A stretch of DNA of 64,000 bases, from assembly GCA_934590355.1 (NCBI GenBank), contig CAKTOX010000003.1, forward strand, positions 1 to 64,000, in the 5' to 3' direction. The translations under genes were made by a program, and so were the position numbers. The stretch's first letter is position 1. Every line of letters begins with the position of its first letter. The notes under the pieces are model-generated. The model worked only from the letters and a program-made list of their open reading frames with translations, was not told the DNA's origin and made no database searches. This DNA comes from an uncultured Oscillospiraceae bacterium (GTDB taxonomy: Bacteria > Bacillota > Clostridia > Oscillospirales > Oscillospiraceae). Of this stretch, positions 35,426 to 43,148 are shown piece after piece.

Positions 35426-36181
35426 TTAGAATGCGGACTTGTACAGGCAGGTCGGGTTGTAGGGGTAGAGAATGTTGTTCTTCTCAACCGTGTCGCAGCC
35501 ATCGAGAGCCTTGAGAAGCTGCTCGGTGGTCATGGTGATGCGGACATCGCCGTAAGCAAGTGCGCCGGTTGCACGGTCGCCGCGGCAGCCGAGGGACAGG
35601 CCGATCTTGCCTTCCTTCATGGTGCGCATCCATGTGTCAGCGCAGTTGGATTCGCCGCTGAACGGGAACTCGAGCTTCTGCCAATCGTTCTCAACGTAGC
35701 AGGCGAGCAGGTGGAAAGCGGCCTGAGTGGGGAGCTGGAGGCAGATCACGTCGGGCTCTTCGATGGGGCAGTTGCACAGGGAGGAGCAAACGATGCCGGC
35801 ATACGGAGTCTCGGGAAGCATCTCGAGGTTGGACTTGATGTGCTTTATTGCGTCGGCCTGGTCATGGTGCCAGGGAGTGGGCTGCTTGTAGAGGATGGCG
35901 CCGTCGAGGAACTCCTGAGTGACTTCCATGCAGCCGTTGTTCATTGCGCAGTAGTAGCCGGAGAAGTGGTCGGGGGTCAGACCGAAGGTGCCCTGGAAGT
36001 GAGCGGCCATGCCGATCAGCTTGCAGGTGGAAGCCTTGTTCTGGCAGAACTCGATGCCGGGGATCTGATCAAACTCCTCGGGAGTCTTGATGAACTTCAT
36101 TGCAACAGGGTGCTGGGTGGGACGCAGGGTAAGAAATATACGGTCACTGAGCTGTTTCCACTCTTCTTTGGTAAGTTTCAT
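35426..36181 (-). CDS. DUF169 family protein
   Basis: 251 aa. It matches the DUF169 pattern: an early RPTQHPVAMKF (Pro-Val-Ala-Met/Ile), a Cys-containing ASTCKLIGMA, YCAMNNGCMEVT, and CRGDRATGALAYGDVRITM near the C-terminus (Gly-Arg followed by a Glu/Asp segment). Family members are cytoplasmic and uncharacterised; their conserved cysteines suggest a cofactor or metal. It shares a transcript with the SnoaL-like and SDR genes, so it probably works in the same catabolic route. It starts with MKLTKEEWK after GGAG. Confidence 0.85.
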   Translation of the reverse strand: MKLTKEEWKQLSDRIFLTLRPTQHPVAMKFIKTPEEFDQIPGIEFCQNKASTCKLIGMAAHFQGTFGLTPDHFSGYYCAMNNGCMEVTQEFLDGAILYKQPTPWHHDQADAIKHIKSNLEMLPETPYAGIVCSSLCNCPIEEPDVICLQLPTQAAFHLLACYVENDWQKLEFPFSGESNCADTWMRTMKEGKIGLSLGCRGDRATGALAYGDVRITMTTEQLLKALDGCDTVEKNNILYPYNPTCLYKSAF

Positions 36182-36218
36182 GTTGAATTCACTCCATTAA
36201 AATATTCTTATGTGCCGC

Positions 36219-36731
36219 TCACATAAGGAAAACCTTATATGCGTTTGCACAGTCTTCAAGTCTCTTTTTGATGTTGCCCTCGCCGCGAAGATAGGTGAGA
36301 GCCATCTCGGAGGCATACCAGCGTCCTTCAAGCTTGACATACTTGTTGTCATAGTGCGCACGGCCGACGAACTCGCCGCCGTTGACGGCGTCATAGAGAT
36401 CGTCCTGAAGTGCCCAGTGGCCTATGGCGGTGTCATCGCCGGTCATTTCAACCCAATGGTGATGACCGTGGTGGCTGGAGGTCACGTTGTCGGTAAATTT
36501 GCTCTTCATAGTTTCGAGCATACCGTCGCCGCCAACGTACCTGCCGCCGGTGGTATTGTTAATGAATACAAAATCATCGGTGAAGCAGGCGCGAAGTCCG
36601 GCCCAGTCCTTCTTGTCGAGACAGTCCCAGTAATTTGCCTGAAGCCGCTCGATAGCACGGATGTCCTCCTGCATCTGAATGCGCCGCTCAAGCTCGCTTA
36701 TGCGCTGCTCAAGAAGTTCCGTATCCGCCAT
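36219..36731 (-). CDS. SnoaL/NTF2-like protein resembling bile acid 7-alpha-dehydratase BaiE
   Basis: 170 aa. ATG at 36731 has AGAGG upstream; the longer start at 36752 lacks one. After an N-terminal coiled helix, DIRAIERLQANYWDCLDKKDW aligns in spacing with BaiE's catalytic Tyr30 and Asp35 (here Tyr34 and Asp39), and SSHHGHHHWVEM places histidines 87-92 where BaiE has His83. GHWALQDDL and RAHYDNKYVKLEGRWY complete the cone-shaped NTF2 fold. The Tyr/Asp pattern is common in SnoaL_4 proteins, so a dehydratase or isomerase role is likely but bile-acid specificity is not shown. It lies between the SDR and DUF169 genes. Confidence 0.8.
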   Translation of the reverse strand: MADTELLEQRISELERRIQMQEDIRAIERLQANYWDCLDKKDWAGLRACFTDDFVFINNTTGGRYVGGDGMLETMKSKFTDNVTSSHHGHHHWVEMTGDDTAIGHWALQDDLYDAVNGGEFVGRAHYDNKYVKLEGRWYASEMALTYLRGEGNIKKRLEDCANAYKVFLM

Positions 36732-36778
36732 TGGTAATACCTCTTTTCTCATTTATATTAAGTAGGGAAGGGGCTATA

Positions 36779-37534
36779 TTACTTCTTTCCCCAGCCGCCG
36801 ACGGAGTAGATGGTCTCGCCGGTGATGTAGGAAGCGTCATCGGATGCAAGGAAGCAAGCGAGGTTTGCCTGCTCCTCGGGCTTCGCCATTCTCGGGATCA
36901 TGAGCTTGGGAGCGGTGTAGGTCGGGAAGCGCTGACGGGGAACCTCGGTGACCATCGGCGTGTCGGTGGAGCCGGGGCAGAAGCAGTTGGCGCGGATGCC
37001 GTACTCTGCGAGCTCGACTGCAACGCCCTGAGTCATCAGAGCGATAGCGCCCTTGCTGGCTGCGTAGGGGGTGGAGTTGGGGCATGCGCAGCGGACGTTG
37101 ATGGAAGCGGTGTTGACGATAGCACCGTGGGTGCCGTGCTCAACGAATGCGCGTGCGGCAGCCTGAGTGCTGTTGAAGCAGCCGAAGTAGTTGTTGTGAA
37201 CGATTCTCGCGTTCTCTTCCTCGGTGACGTTCAGGAAGTCCTTAAAGAGGTTGATGCCGGCGTTGCCGAACATAACGTCGAAGCCGCCGAACTTGTCATA
37301 TGCAGCCTGAACGAGAGCGTCGACCTGGGGGCGAACGGTCACGTCGCAAACCTGGCACCAGCAGTTGTCAGCGCCGAGCTCGTTGACGATCTCCTCAAAA
37401 AGATTGTCGTGACGGGCGCCGATAACGACCTTGCCGCCGTCCTTTACGAAGCGTGCCGCGATAGCGCGGCCGATGCCGGTGGTGCCGCCGGTGATAACTG
37501 CGACCTTACCTACGAATCTGTCCGAATTTGCCAT
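36779..37534 (-). CDS. short-chain dehydrogenase/reductase (SDR)
   Basis: 251 aa. The start at 37534 (MANSDRF) is preferred; an ATG 21 bases upstream has no ribosome site. The cofactor motif is TGGTTGIG (residues 15-22), with a structural NAG at 91-93. The catalytic set is Asn114, Ser144, Tyr157 and Lys161 in NTASINVR and YAASKGA. It oxidises a secondary alcohol or reduces a ketone with NAD(P). Residue Arg41 after the second strand would favour NADPH; this is a weak inference. It is the first gene of the leftward operon, opposite the TetR gene, similar in class to BaiA or dihydrodaidzein reductase. Confidence 0.92.
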   Translation of the reverse strand: MANSDRFVGKVAVITGGTTGIGRAIAARFVKDGGKVVIGARHDNLFEEIVNELGADNCWCQVCDVTVRPQVDALVQAAYDKFGGFDVMFGNAGINLFKDFLNVTEEENARIVHNNYFGCFNSTQAAARAFVEHGTHGAIVNTASINVRCACPNSTPYAASKGAIALMTQGVAVELAEYGIRANCFCPGSTDTPMVTEVPRQRFPTYTAPKLMIPRMAKPEEQANLACFLASDDASYITGETIYSVGGWGKK

Positions 37535-37611
37535 TATAAATAGCCTGCCTTTCATAAAACGAAATTGCGTTCTGAATTGAATTTGAATTACTTACAATTA
37601 AGAAAGTGCTT

Positions 37612-37644
37612 GCGGTGCAACCGTTGGGGCGGTTGCAACCGCAG
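37612..37644 (-). other. stem-loop in the SDR operon leader
   Basis: Arms GCGGTGCAACCG and CGGTTGCAACCGC pair over 12 bp with one bulge and a 6-base loop. It starts about 20 bases downstream of the predicted SDR transcription start and has no T run; a regulatory RNA hairpin or extra protein site are both possible. Confidence 0.5.
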
Positions 37645-37651
37645 TTTGCGT

Positions 37652-37666
37652 AGAGCACACTCTATT
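37652..37666. promoter_or_regulatory. candidate TetR operator, copy 1
   Basis: AGAGCACACTCTATT with dyad AGAG-N4-CTCT. It differs from copy 2 at one base of fifteen and covers about +1 to +12 of the SDR transcript. Confidence 0.65.
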
Positions 37667-37670
37667 AGTT

Positions 37671-37699
37671 ACTCTACAACGCATTAAGCGTCTTGTCAA
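37671..37699 (-). promoter_or_regulatory. SDR operon promoter
   Basis: Minus strand: TTGACA (37694-37699), a 17-base spacer and TAGAGT (37671-37676). The leader to the SDR start is about 130 bases. Confidence 0.75.
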
Positions 37700-37803
37700 G
37701 AATTTAGTCAAAAAATTATCAACAATTTTTCTATGACAAAATTGTCGAAAATGTATAAATTTTGTGTAATCCGATTTTTGTGACGAAATTGTGAAAAAAA
37801 TGC

Positions 37804-37832
37804 TTTACATTTCACAATGTGTATGTTAAAAT
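37804..37832 (+). promoter_or_regulatory. TetR gene promoter
   Basis: TTTACA, a 17-base spacer and TAAAAT. Confidence 0.7.
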
Positions 37833-37850
37833 CCGCTCAGAGTGGGAAAC

Positions 37851-37865
37851 AGAGTACACTCTATT
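37851..37865. promoter_or_regulatory. candidate TetR operator, copy 2
   Basis: AGAGTACACTCTATT, 19 bases past the -10 box of the TetR promoter and hence just inside the transcript, as for copy 1. The dyad is AGAGT-AC-ACTCT. Confidence 0.65.
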
Positions 37866-37947
37866 TGAGACACATCGAATGGAGGAGAGAGCAAGTAATC
37901 GCTGGCTGCATCTTGTTCTACTATAATAATTAAGGAGTTGCAGATCG

Positions 37948-38556
37948 GTGGAGCTTACTACGCCTAAACAGGTTCGAACAGAAGAGACCAAGCAGAAGAT
38001 ATACAAGGCTGCGTCTTCCATATTAAAAAAGAGGGGCTATGCGTATCTTACTGTCAGCAACATATGCAAGGTCGCCGGAGTTTCGAACGGAACGTTTTTC
38101 TATCACTTCAAAACGAAGGACGAGCTTCTTGTCTACTATAATTATCAGCAGTTCGCTGACTTCCGTAAGAGGAACGACTTCGATTCTGCGGTTGAGGGTA
38201 AATCCTTCGACGAGCGCGTGCTCATCTTCTATTATTATTGGAGCGACTACATGGTCGAGGTCGGACTCGACTTCTGCTGCAACTATTATAATACGAAGAA
38301 TTATTCAATCGACACCCGCCGCTGGCATCAACGCCGGCCGACGTATGTCTGGGATTATCCCGGCAGCTGCCTGCGTGAGGCAGCGGACAACGGGCTTTTA
38401 AAGGAAGACCACACGGTGGATCATTACTATGAGGTCATAGTTACCATCATGAAGGGCGTGGCATTTGACTGGTGTCTGTCCGAAGCGGCCTTCGATATGC
38501 ACGAAAGGCTCGACGAAACCATGATACCTTATTTAAATAGTATCATGAAAAACTGA
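37948..38556 (+). CDS. TetR/AcrR family transcriptional regulator
   Basis: 202 aa, GTG start after AAGGAG (11-base spacing, slightly long). The N-terminal HTH is typical: TKQKIYKAASSILKKRGYAY, LTVSNICKVAGVSNGTFFYHF, KTKDELLVYY. The C-terminal ligand domain is unusually aromatic (several Tyr/Trp runs such as FYYYWSDYM), suiting a flat hydrophobic effector. Its gene diverges from the SDR operon and precedes a permease, and paired operator-like sites overlap both transcripts. I infer a local repressor released by the pathway substrate. Confidence 0.9.
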   Translation: MELTTPKQVRTEETKQKIYKAASSILKKRGYAYLTVSNICKVAGVSNGTFFYHFKTKDELLVYYNYQQFADFRKRNDFDSAVEGKSFDERVLIFYYYWSDYMVEVGLDFCCNYYNTKNYSIDTRRWHQRRPTYVWDYPGSCLREAADNGLLKEDHTVDHYYEVIVTIMKGVAFDWCLSEAAFDMHERLDETMIPYLNSIMKN

Positions 38557-38730
38557 ACCGGCTCACGACCGGACACTTAATTCGGATAAAACTGCCAAGC
38601 GGACAGATAGCAATAGGGTGCACTCTTCCGGCGGCGGCTCGCAGTACGCATTTGGGGATGCATGAGGGTTCGACCGGCGACTTTATTGCCTGGCAGTTAT
38701 ATATCAAAATTTATTATTTGGAGAGTATTT

Positions 38731-40035
38731 ATGGACATCCTGATTCTCGTAGCGGCAGTCCTGCTTATCGGCGTGTTCTGCTACAAAAACGTTCCTACCC
38801 TGATTGGCGGCATTGTCTGCTCCGTCATCCTCATGCTCATCTACAAGATGAACATCACCGAGGGCCTGTTCGATACCTATATGGGCGGCCTCGTCGGCTT
38901 CATGAAGTCTTGGATGATTCTGTTCTTCCTCGGCGCTCTGTTCGGCAAGCTGCTTGACATCACCGGCGGTTCTGACAGTCTGGCTCGCGTTATCTTGAAC
39001 TTGGTCGGCCCGAAGAACGTTTCCCTCGGCGTCTGCCTGTTCACTGCTATCCTTGCAATGGCCGGCATTTCCAGCTTCATCAGCCTCTTTATCTGCTACC
39101 CCATCGCACTTAAGCTCTGCCGCAAGGCAAACATCAACCGTGCATCCGTTATCGCAGGTTACTCCCTCGGTCTCAACTTCGGTCTTGCAGTTCCCTGGGT
39201 ACCTGTCACCAACAACGTTCTTTGCGCAAGCTACTTCGGCACCGATGTCGGTGCGGGCGGTCTCCTCGGCCTGTTCGTTTCCATCGTATTCATCGTTGTC
39301 GGTATGATCTACATCAAGTGGTATGAGAAGCGCCTCGCAGCAGCAGGCAAGGGCTACATGCCCGCATACGGCACCGGCGCACTTGAAGAAGCCGCCGATT
39401 CCGACGATGATGCAAAGAAGGGCCCCCACTGGGTTCTCTCCGTCATTCCCATGCTCATCCCCATCCTCATCCTCAACATCTTCAAGACTCGCGTTGAACT
39501 CGCTCTCCTGTGCGGCGTTCTCGCAGTCGTAGTTCTCCAGTTCAAGTACCTCCCCCGCAACTGGGAAGACAACCGCAAGGCTGTTACCGATTCCATCTCC
39601 ATGTGCATGACCACTCTTATTAACGCCGCTGCAATCGTCGGCTTCGGCTCAGTCGTTCAGAACTGCCCGGGCTACGAGATAGCCGTTACTAAGATCCTGT
39701 CCTACGAAGGCAGCCCGCTCATGATCACCTTCATCGCAACCAACCTCATCGCAGGTATCGCAGGCTCCTCCTCCGCAGGTCTCGTTCTTGCAGCTCCCGT
39801 TCTGCAGCAGGCTGCAACCCTCACCAACGCTGCTGTATTCCACAGAACCACCGTTCTGGCTTCCCTCGGCCTCGACTCTCTGCCCAACGCAGGCTTCCTC
39901 CAGACCGAGTGCACCGTCGCCGGCGTAAAGTTCAAGGATGTTTACTTCCCCGTAATCTTTGCTCTGACCGTCGTCCTGACCATCCTGCGCTGCCTGCTCT
40001 ACATGGGACTGGCAGCAGCCTTCGGACTTGCATAA
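38731..40035 (+). CDS. GntP-type permease (organic acid transporter)
   Basis: 434 aa. ATG at 38731 with GGAGAG upstream is preferred to the longer frame from 38662. There are about 12 hydrophobic helices with a central acidic cytoplasmic loop (EEAADSDDDAKKGPHW). The order TLIGGIVCSVILML, FFLGALFGKLLDITGGSDSLA, SSFISLFICYPIALKLCRKA and AGIAGSSSAGLVLAAPVL resembles GntP/gluconate and related ion-transporter proteins. The substrate is probably a small anionic acid. Codons are strongly biased to C-ending and GCA/GTT forms, as in eno, suggesting high expression. It follows the TetR gene and may share its control. Confidence 0.78.
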   Translation: MDILILVAAVLLIGVFCYKNVPTLIGGIVCSVILMLIYKMNITEGLFDTYMGGLVGFMKSWMILFFLGALFGKLLDITGGSDSLARVILNLVGPKNVSLGVCLFTAILAMAGISSFISLFICYPIALKLCRKANINRASVIAGYSLGLNFGLAVPWVPVTNNVLCASYFGTDVGAGGLLGLFVSIVFIVVGMIYIKWYEKRLAAAGKGYMPAYGTGALEEAADSDDDAKKGPHWVLSVIPMLIPILILNIFKTRVELALLCGVLAVVVLQFKYLPRNWEDNRKAVTDSISMCMTTLINAAAIVGFGSVVQNCPGYEIAVTKILSYEGSPLMITFIATNLIAGIAGSSSAGLVLAAPVLQQAATLTNAAVFHRTTVLASLGLDSLPNAGFLQTECTVAGVKFKDVYFPVIFALTVVLTILRCLLYMGLAAAFGLA

Positions 40036-40051
40036 ACGAACACATATACAA

Positions 40052-40087
40052 CAAAAAAGGTGCTGCTTTCGCAGCATCTTTTTTTAT
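40052..40087 (+). terminator. terminator of the GntP-type gene
   Basis: AAAAAAGGTGCTGC-TTTC-GCAGCATCTTTTTTT, with one mismatch in the stem. Confidence 0.88.
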
Positions 40088-40089
40088 CA

Positions 40090-40119
40090 TAAACAGGCAC
40101 CCGCGAGGGTGCCTGTTTA
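40090..40119 (-). terminator. terminator of the MFS gene
   Basis: AAACAGGCACCC-GCGA-GGGTGCCTGTTT, a 12-bp perfect stem directly downstream of the MFS stop codon on the minus strand and back-to-back with the GntP terminator. Confidence 0.8.
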
Positions 40120-40122
40120 TGC

Positions 40123-41313
40123 TTATTTTGTTGTCTCAATAGAGCAGAGCATTATGAGCGTGCCGACTGCGGAAACTATAACGCCGACTAAAAGCGTGAG
40201 CTTGGGAGTCGCGGTATCAAGCAGCAGCCCGCCGATGTAGCTTGCGAAGATACTGCCGAGCGTCATCATTGCGGTAACAAATGCCTGTCCCTTGACTGCG
40301 TTGTGCTTTGCAATGACCTCGCCGACATATCCGACCGATGCGGGCACGAACAGCGCAAACGAAAACGCCTGTAATGCCTCTGCCGCGTAGAGCGCCGCAA
40401 TATTGGGTGCAAGGTAGATCATCAGTTCCTTGACCGTAAACATGATTACCGCAAATCTCAGCAGGGCAGAGCATTTGAAGCGCCGCGTAAGCTTCGGGAA
40501 GAGCAGCATGATGGGCACCTCCATCACGGTCATGAAGGCAAGTATCCAACCCATATCCTCGCTGCTGCCGCCTATGTTTCGGATGAACTCTATCATGAAA
40601 TTGCATATCATGCCGTGCGTGAAATACAGTGCCGCCGTGCCGACGAGAAACAGCATGAAGCGCTTGTTTTCCCGGGCAAAGTCACGAAGCGAGCTTGGCT
40701 TCTCGCCCTTGTGCTCGTCCTTTTTCTCCGGCATTGCGCGATGTGCTCTGTCGCCGGGGATGAACAGCAGCGTCATTGCGCCAAGGAGCGTGGCAAACAC
40801 GATAAACACGGCAGGCACGGCATTTTCGCTCACACGCTGCACCAGTATACCGAGCGCGACGTTGCACACGGCATAAGCAAATGAGCCGAGCGCCCGCGCG
40901 CGGCTGAAGTTAATGCCGCAGCCCCAGCTTTCGATGTAAAAGCTCAGCGATATGCACAGGGGATTGAGCAGCGTGCTTCCGGCTATGAGCAGCGAGTACG
41001 CGCCTATGAGCGAAACGCTGCCCGACGGCAGCAGATACACCGCCAGCATAAGAAGCATCGACAGCAGCGCCGTCAGCCTTATAAACCGCAGCAGAGGGCG
41101 CCGCTGAGTACGGTCAATATATCCGGCTATTATCGGCTGAATCACAAAGCCTATTATGTTGCCAGCAGCAAACACGATGCCGATCTCGTAGTTCGAGTAT
41201 CCTCTGAATTGGAGAAATACCGTTGTAAAGCAGAACAGCACCGCACTTGTGACCCAGTAGGCCATCTGCAAAAGCGAATAGTTTACGTTAAGCTTCTTTT
41301 CGGATAAATTCAT
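40123..41313 (-). CDS. MFS transporter, LacY-like/MFS_1-like family
   Basis: 396 aa with 12 predicted membrane helices. Features are YSNYEIGIVFAAGNIIGFVIQP in helices 1-2, the loop GYIDRTQRRP (GxxxDRxxRRP), SRARALGSFAYA in helix 5, and a charged central loop HRAMPEKKDEHKGEK. This matches the PF12832 group that includes nucleoside and oligosaccharide proton symporters. Substrate unknown. It faces the GntP gene across two terminators and may export or import a catabolite of the island, or be unrelated. Confidence 0.85.
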   Translation of the reverse strand: MNLSEKKLNVNYSLLQMAYWVTSAVLFCFTTVFLQFRGYSNYEIGIVFAAGNIIGFVIQPIIAGYIDRTQRRPLLRFIRLTALLSMLLMLAVYLLPSGSVSLIGAYSLLIAGSTLLNPLCISLSFYIESWGCGINFSRARALGSFAYAVCNVALGILVQRVSENAVPAVFIVFATLLGAMTLLFIPGDRAHRAMPEKKDEHKGEKPSSLRDFARENKRFMLFLVGTAALYFTHGMICNFMIEFIRNIGGSSEDMGWILAFMTVMEVPIMLLFPKLTRRFKCSALLRFAVIMFTVKELMIYLAPNIAALYAAEALQAFSFALFVPASVGYVGEVIAKHNAVKGQAFVTAMMTLGSIFASYIGGLLLDTATPKLTLLVGVIVSAVGTLIMLCSIETTK

Positions 41314-41472
41314 ATTCTTTATGCCCTTTTTGCATGATTTTCCGAACTTTACGGAAATGAGATTATATCATCAATGCGCCGAAATAACAAGAGTGCGATG
41401 CGAAGTATAAAGCAAAATTTACAAACTGCACTTAAATCTGCGCAGAAATGACCGTTATGTTCCCGTTAGGGC

Positions 41473-41501
41473 TTGCAATTGAGCATAAATGTGACTATAA
41501 T
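41473..41501 (+). promoter_or_regulatory. promoter of the sodium:alanine symporter gene
   Basis: TTGCAA, a 17-base spacer and TATAAT, 53 bases before the start codon. No riboswitch fold is evident in the upstream 240 bases. Confidence 0.75.
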
Positions 41502-41554
41502 GTAAACGATGCAAAAATTTCGACAAATCTTCAGATGAGAGAGGTATTCCATTT

Positions 41555-42976
41555 ATGATCGAAAGTATACATGATGTGATAACCACCATAAGCGGCTTCC
41601 TGTATCAGCCGTACATTGTGCCGCTGTTCCTTCTCGTTGCGGGAATTTTCTTCACCGTTCGCACCGGCTTTATGCAGGTTCGCCTGTTCGGTGAGGCGAT
41701 AAAGTCCGTCAGCGAAAAGCCGAAGGACAAGAAATCCGTTTCTTCCTTCGGAGCACTTATGGTGTCTACCGCATCGCGTGTCGGTACCGGCAACATTATC
41801 GGCGTTTCCATGGCCATCTGCCTCGGCGGCTTCGGCGCTATCTTCTGGATGTGGATAACCGCGATCCTCGGCGGCGCGTCCGCATTTATCGAGTCCACGC
41901 TTGCGCAGATATATAAGCACAAGGATGCCGACGGCAGCTACTACGGCGGCCCGTCCTACTATATGCAGAACGCACTCAAGCAGCGCTGGCTCGGCGTTAT
42001 CTTTGCCGTTATCCTTATCCTGACCTACGTTGTCGGCTACAATATGCTTGCCGCGTTCAACACTCAGGACACCTTCAAGACCTTCAGCTTCTACGATCCG
42101 AGCAGAACTCCCATCATTATCGGAGCCATTCTCGCAGTCCTCTTTGCAGCCTGCGTGCTCGGCGGCGGCAAGCGTCTGACCAGAATAACCGGCGTTATAG
42201 TCCCCGTCATGGGCCTTCTGTATATCATAGTTTCCCTTATCATCGTGATTATGAATATCACGACTCTGCCCCTCGTTATCAAGAACATTTTCGTCGCCGC
42301 CTTTAACTTCAAGGCGATTTTCGGCGGCTTTGCAGGCTCCTGCATGATGTGGGGCATAAAGCGCGGCCTGTTCTCCAACGAAGCCGGTATGGGCTCGGCT
42401 CCAAATGCTGCTGCCTCGGCTGACGTATCCCATCCCGTAAAGCAGGGCCTTGTACAGATGCTGTCCGTATTTATCGACACTCTGCTCGTTTGTACCGCGA
42501 CTGCCATGATGTGCATGTGCGCAAATCCCGAGGGCCTCGTCGAGGAAGCCGCGGGTGCAGCTTATGTTCAGCAGTCCATGCAGATGGCGCTCGGCAACTT
42601 CGGTCCTATCTTCATCGCCGTTGCAATGAGCCTTTTCGCGTTCACCACGCTCATCGGCAACTACTACTACACCGAGGGCTGCCTGAAGTTCATCCTCAAG
42701 CGTACCCCGTCCAAGGCATTCATGCTCGTTTTCCGCCTTGTTGCAACCGCACTCGTATTCATCGGCACTCTGCTGTCGGCAGGTATCGTTTGGGATACGG
42801 CAGATATGCTCCAGGCCTGCATGGTCATTATTAACGTCCCCGTTATCCTCATTCTTTCCAAGCCCGCCGTCGATGCGCTGAAGGATTACGTGAGCCAGCG
42901 CAAGGAGGGCAAGAACCCCGTGTTCAAGTCCTCGAGCATCGGTCTGGAAGGCAAGACCGAGTGCTGGGAAGACTGA
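41555..42976 (+). CDS. sodium:alanine/glycine symporter, AGCS family
   Basis: 473 aa, about 11 helices. AGCS motifs are present: FFTVRTGFMQVRLF, the family signature region SRVGTGNIIGVSMAICLGGF, GASAFIESTLAQIYK, GGPSYYMQNALKQRW and KRGLFSNEAGMGSAPNAAA. It imports alanine or glycine with Na. GAGAGAGG lies 11 bases before ATG. It is monocistronic, with its own promoter and terminator. Confidence 0.95.
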   Translation: MIESIHDVITTISGFLYQPYIVPLFLLVAGIFFTVRTGFMQVRLFGEAIKSVSEKPKDKKSVSSFGALMVSTASRVGTGNIIGVSMAICLGGFGAIFWMWITAILGGASAFIESTLAQIYKHKDADGSYYGGPSYYMQNALKQRWLGVIFAVILILTYVVGYNMLAAFNTQDTFKTFSFYDPSRTPIIIGAILAVLFAACVLGGGKRLTRITGVIVPVMGLLYIIVSLIIVIMNITTLPLVIKNIFVAAFNFKAIFGGFAGSCMMWGIKRGLFSNEAGMGSAPNAAASADVSHPVKQGLVQMLSVFIDTLLVCTATAMMCMCANPEGLVEEAAGAAYVQQSMQMALGNFGPIFIAVAMSLFAFTTLIGNYYYTEGCLKFILKRTPSKAFMLVFRLVATALVFIGTLLSAGIVWDTADMLQACMVIINVPVILILSKPAVDALKDYVSQRKEGKNPVFKSSSIGLEGKTECWED

Positions 42977-42993
42977 TAAAGCCTATAAAAATT

Positions 42994-43027
42994 ACAGCCC
43001 CGGAGATTTTCTCCGAGGCTGTTTTTT
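42994..43027 (+). terminator. terminator of the AGCS gene
   Basis: ACAGCC-x-CGGAGA-TTT-TCTCCG-x-GGCTGTTTTTT, a strong hairpin with a T run. Confidence 0.9.
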
Positions 43028-43148
43028 ATATCCGATCAAAACAGAGCCGAAGCCCCCTAACGATGCCTTGCATATACGCGCAGGACGTGGGGATCATCAG
43101 CAGATATAATGCATCGAAAACGGCTTCCATTATATCCGGAACAAGCGT

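Larger units (their letters stand above)
37535..37947. promoter_or_regulatory. divergent control region between SDR operon and TetR gene
   Basis: 413 bases without an ORF. From left to right it holds: SDR leader with a stem-loop (37612-37644); operator copy 1 (37652-37666); SDR promoter (37671-37699); imperfect direct repeats TGAC-A/G-AAATTGT at 37733 and 37781; TetR promoter (37804-37832); operator copy 2 (37851-37865); and a long TetR leader with AAGGAG before the GTG start. The central part is very AT-rich. Confidence 0.75.

Noticed and set aside
29429..37555. Calling the island a bile-acid 7-dehydroxylation (bai) operon
   Set aside because: The CoA ligase, CoA transferase and BaiG-type transporter are missing and the gene order differs; only enzyme classes are shared.
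41314..41554. Leader of the AGCS symporter checked for a glycine or lysine riboswitch
   Set aside because: No conserved core or expression platform is visible, and the promoter lies only about 50 bases before the start codon.
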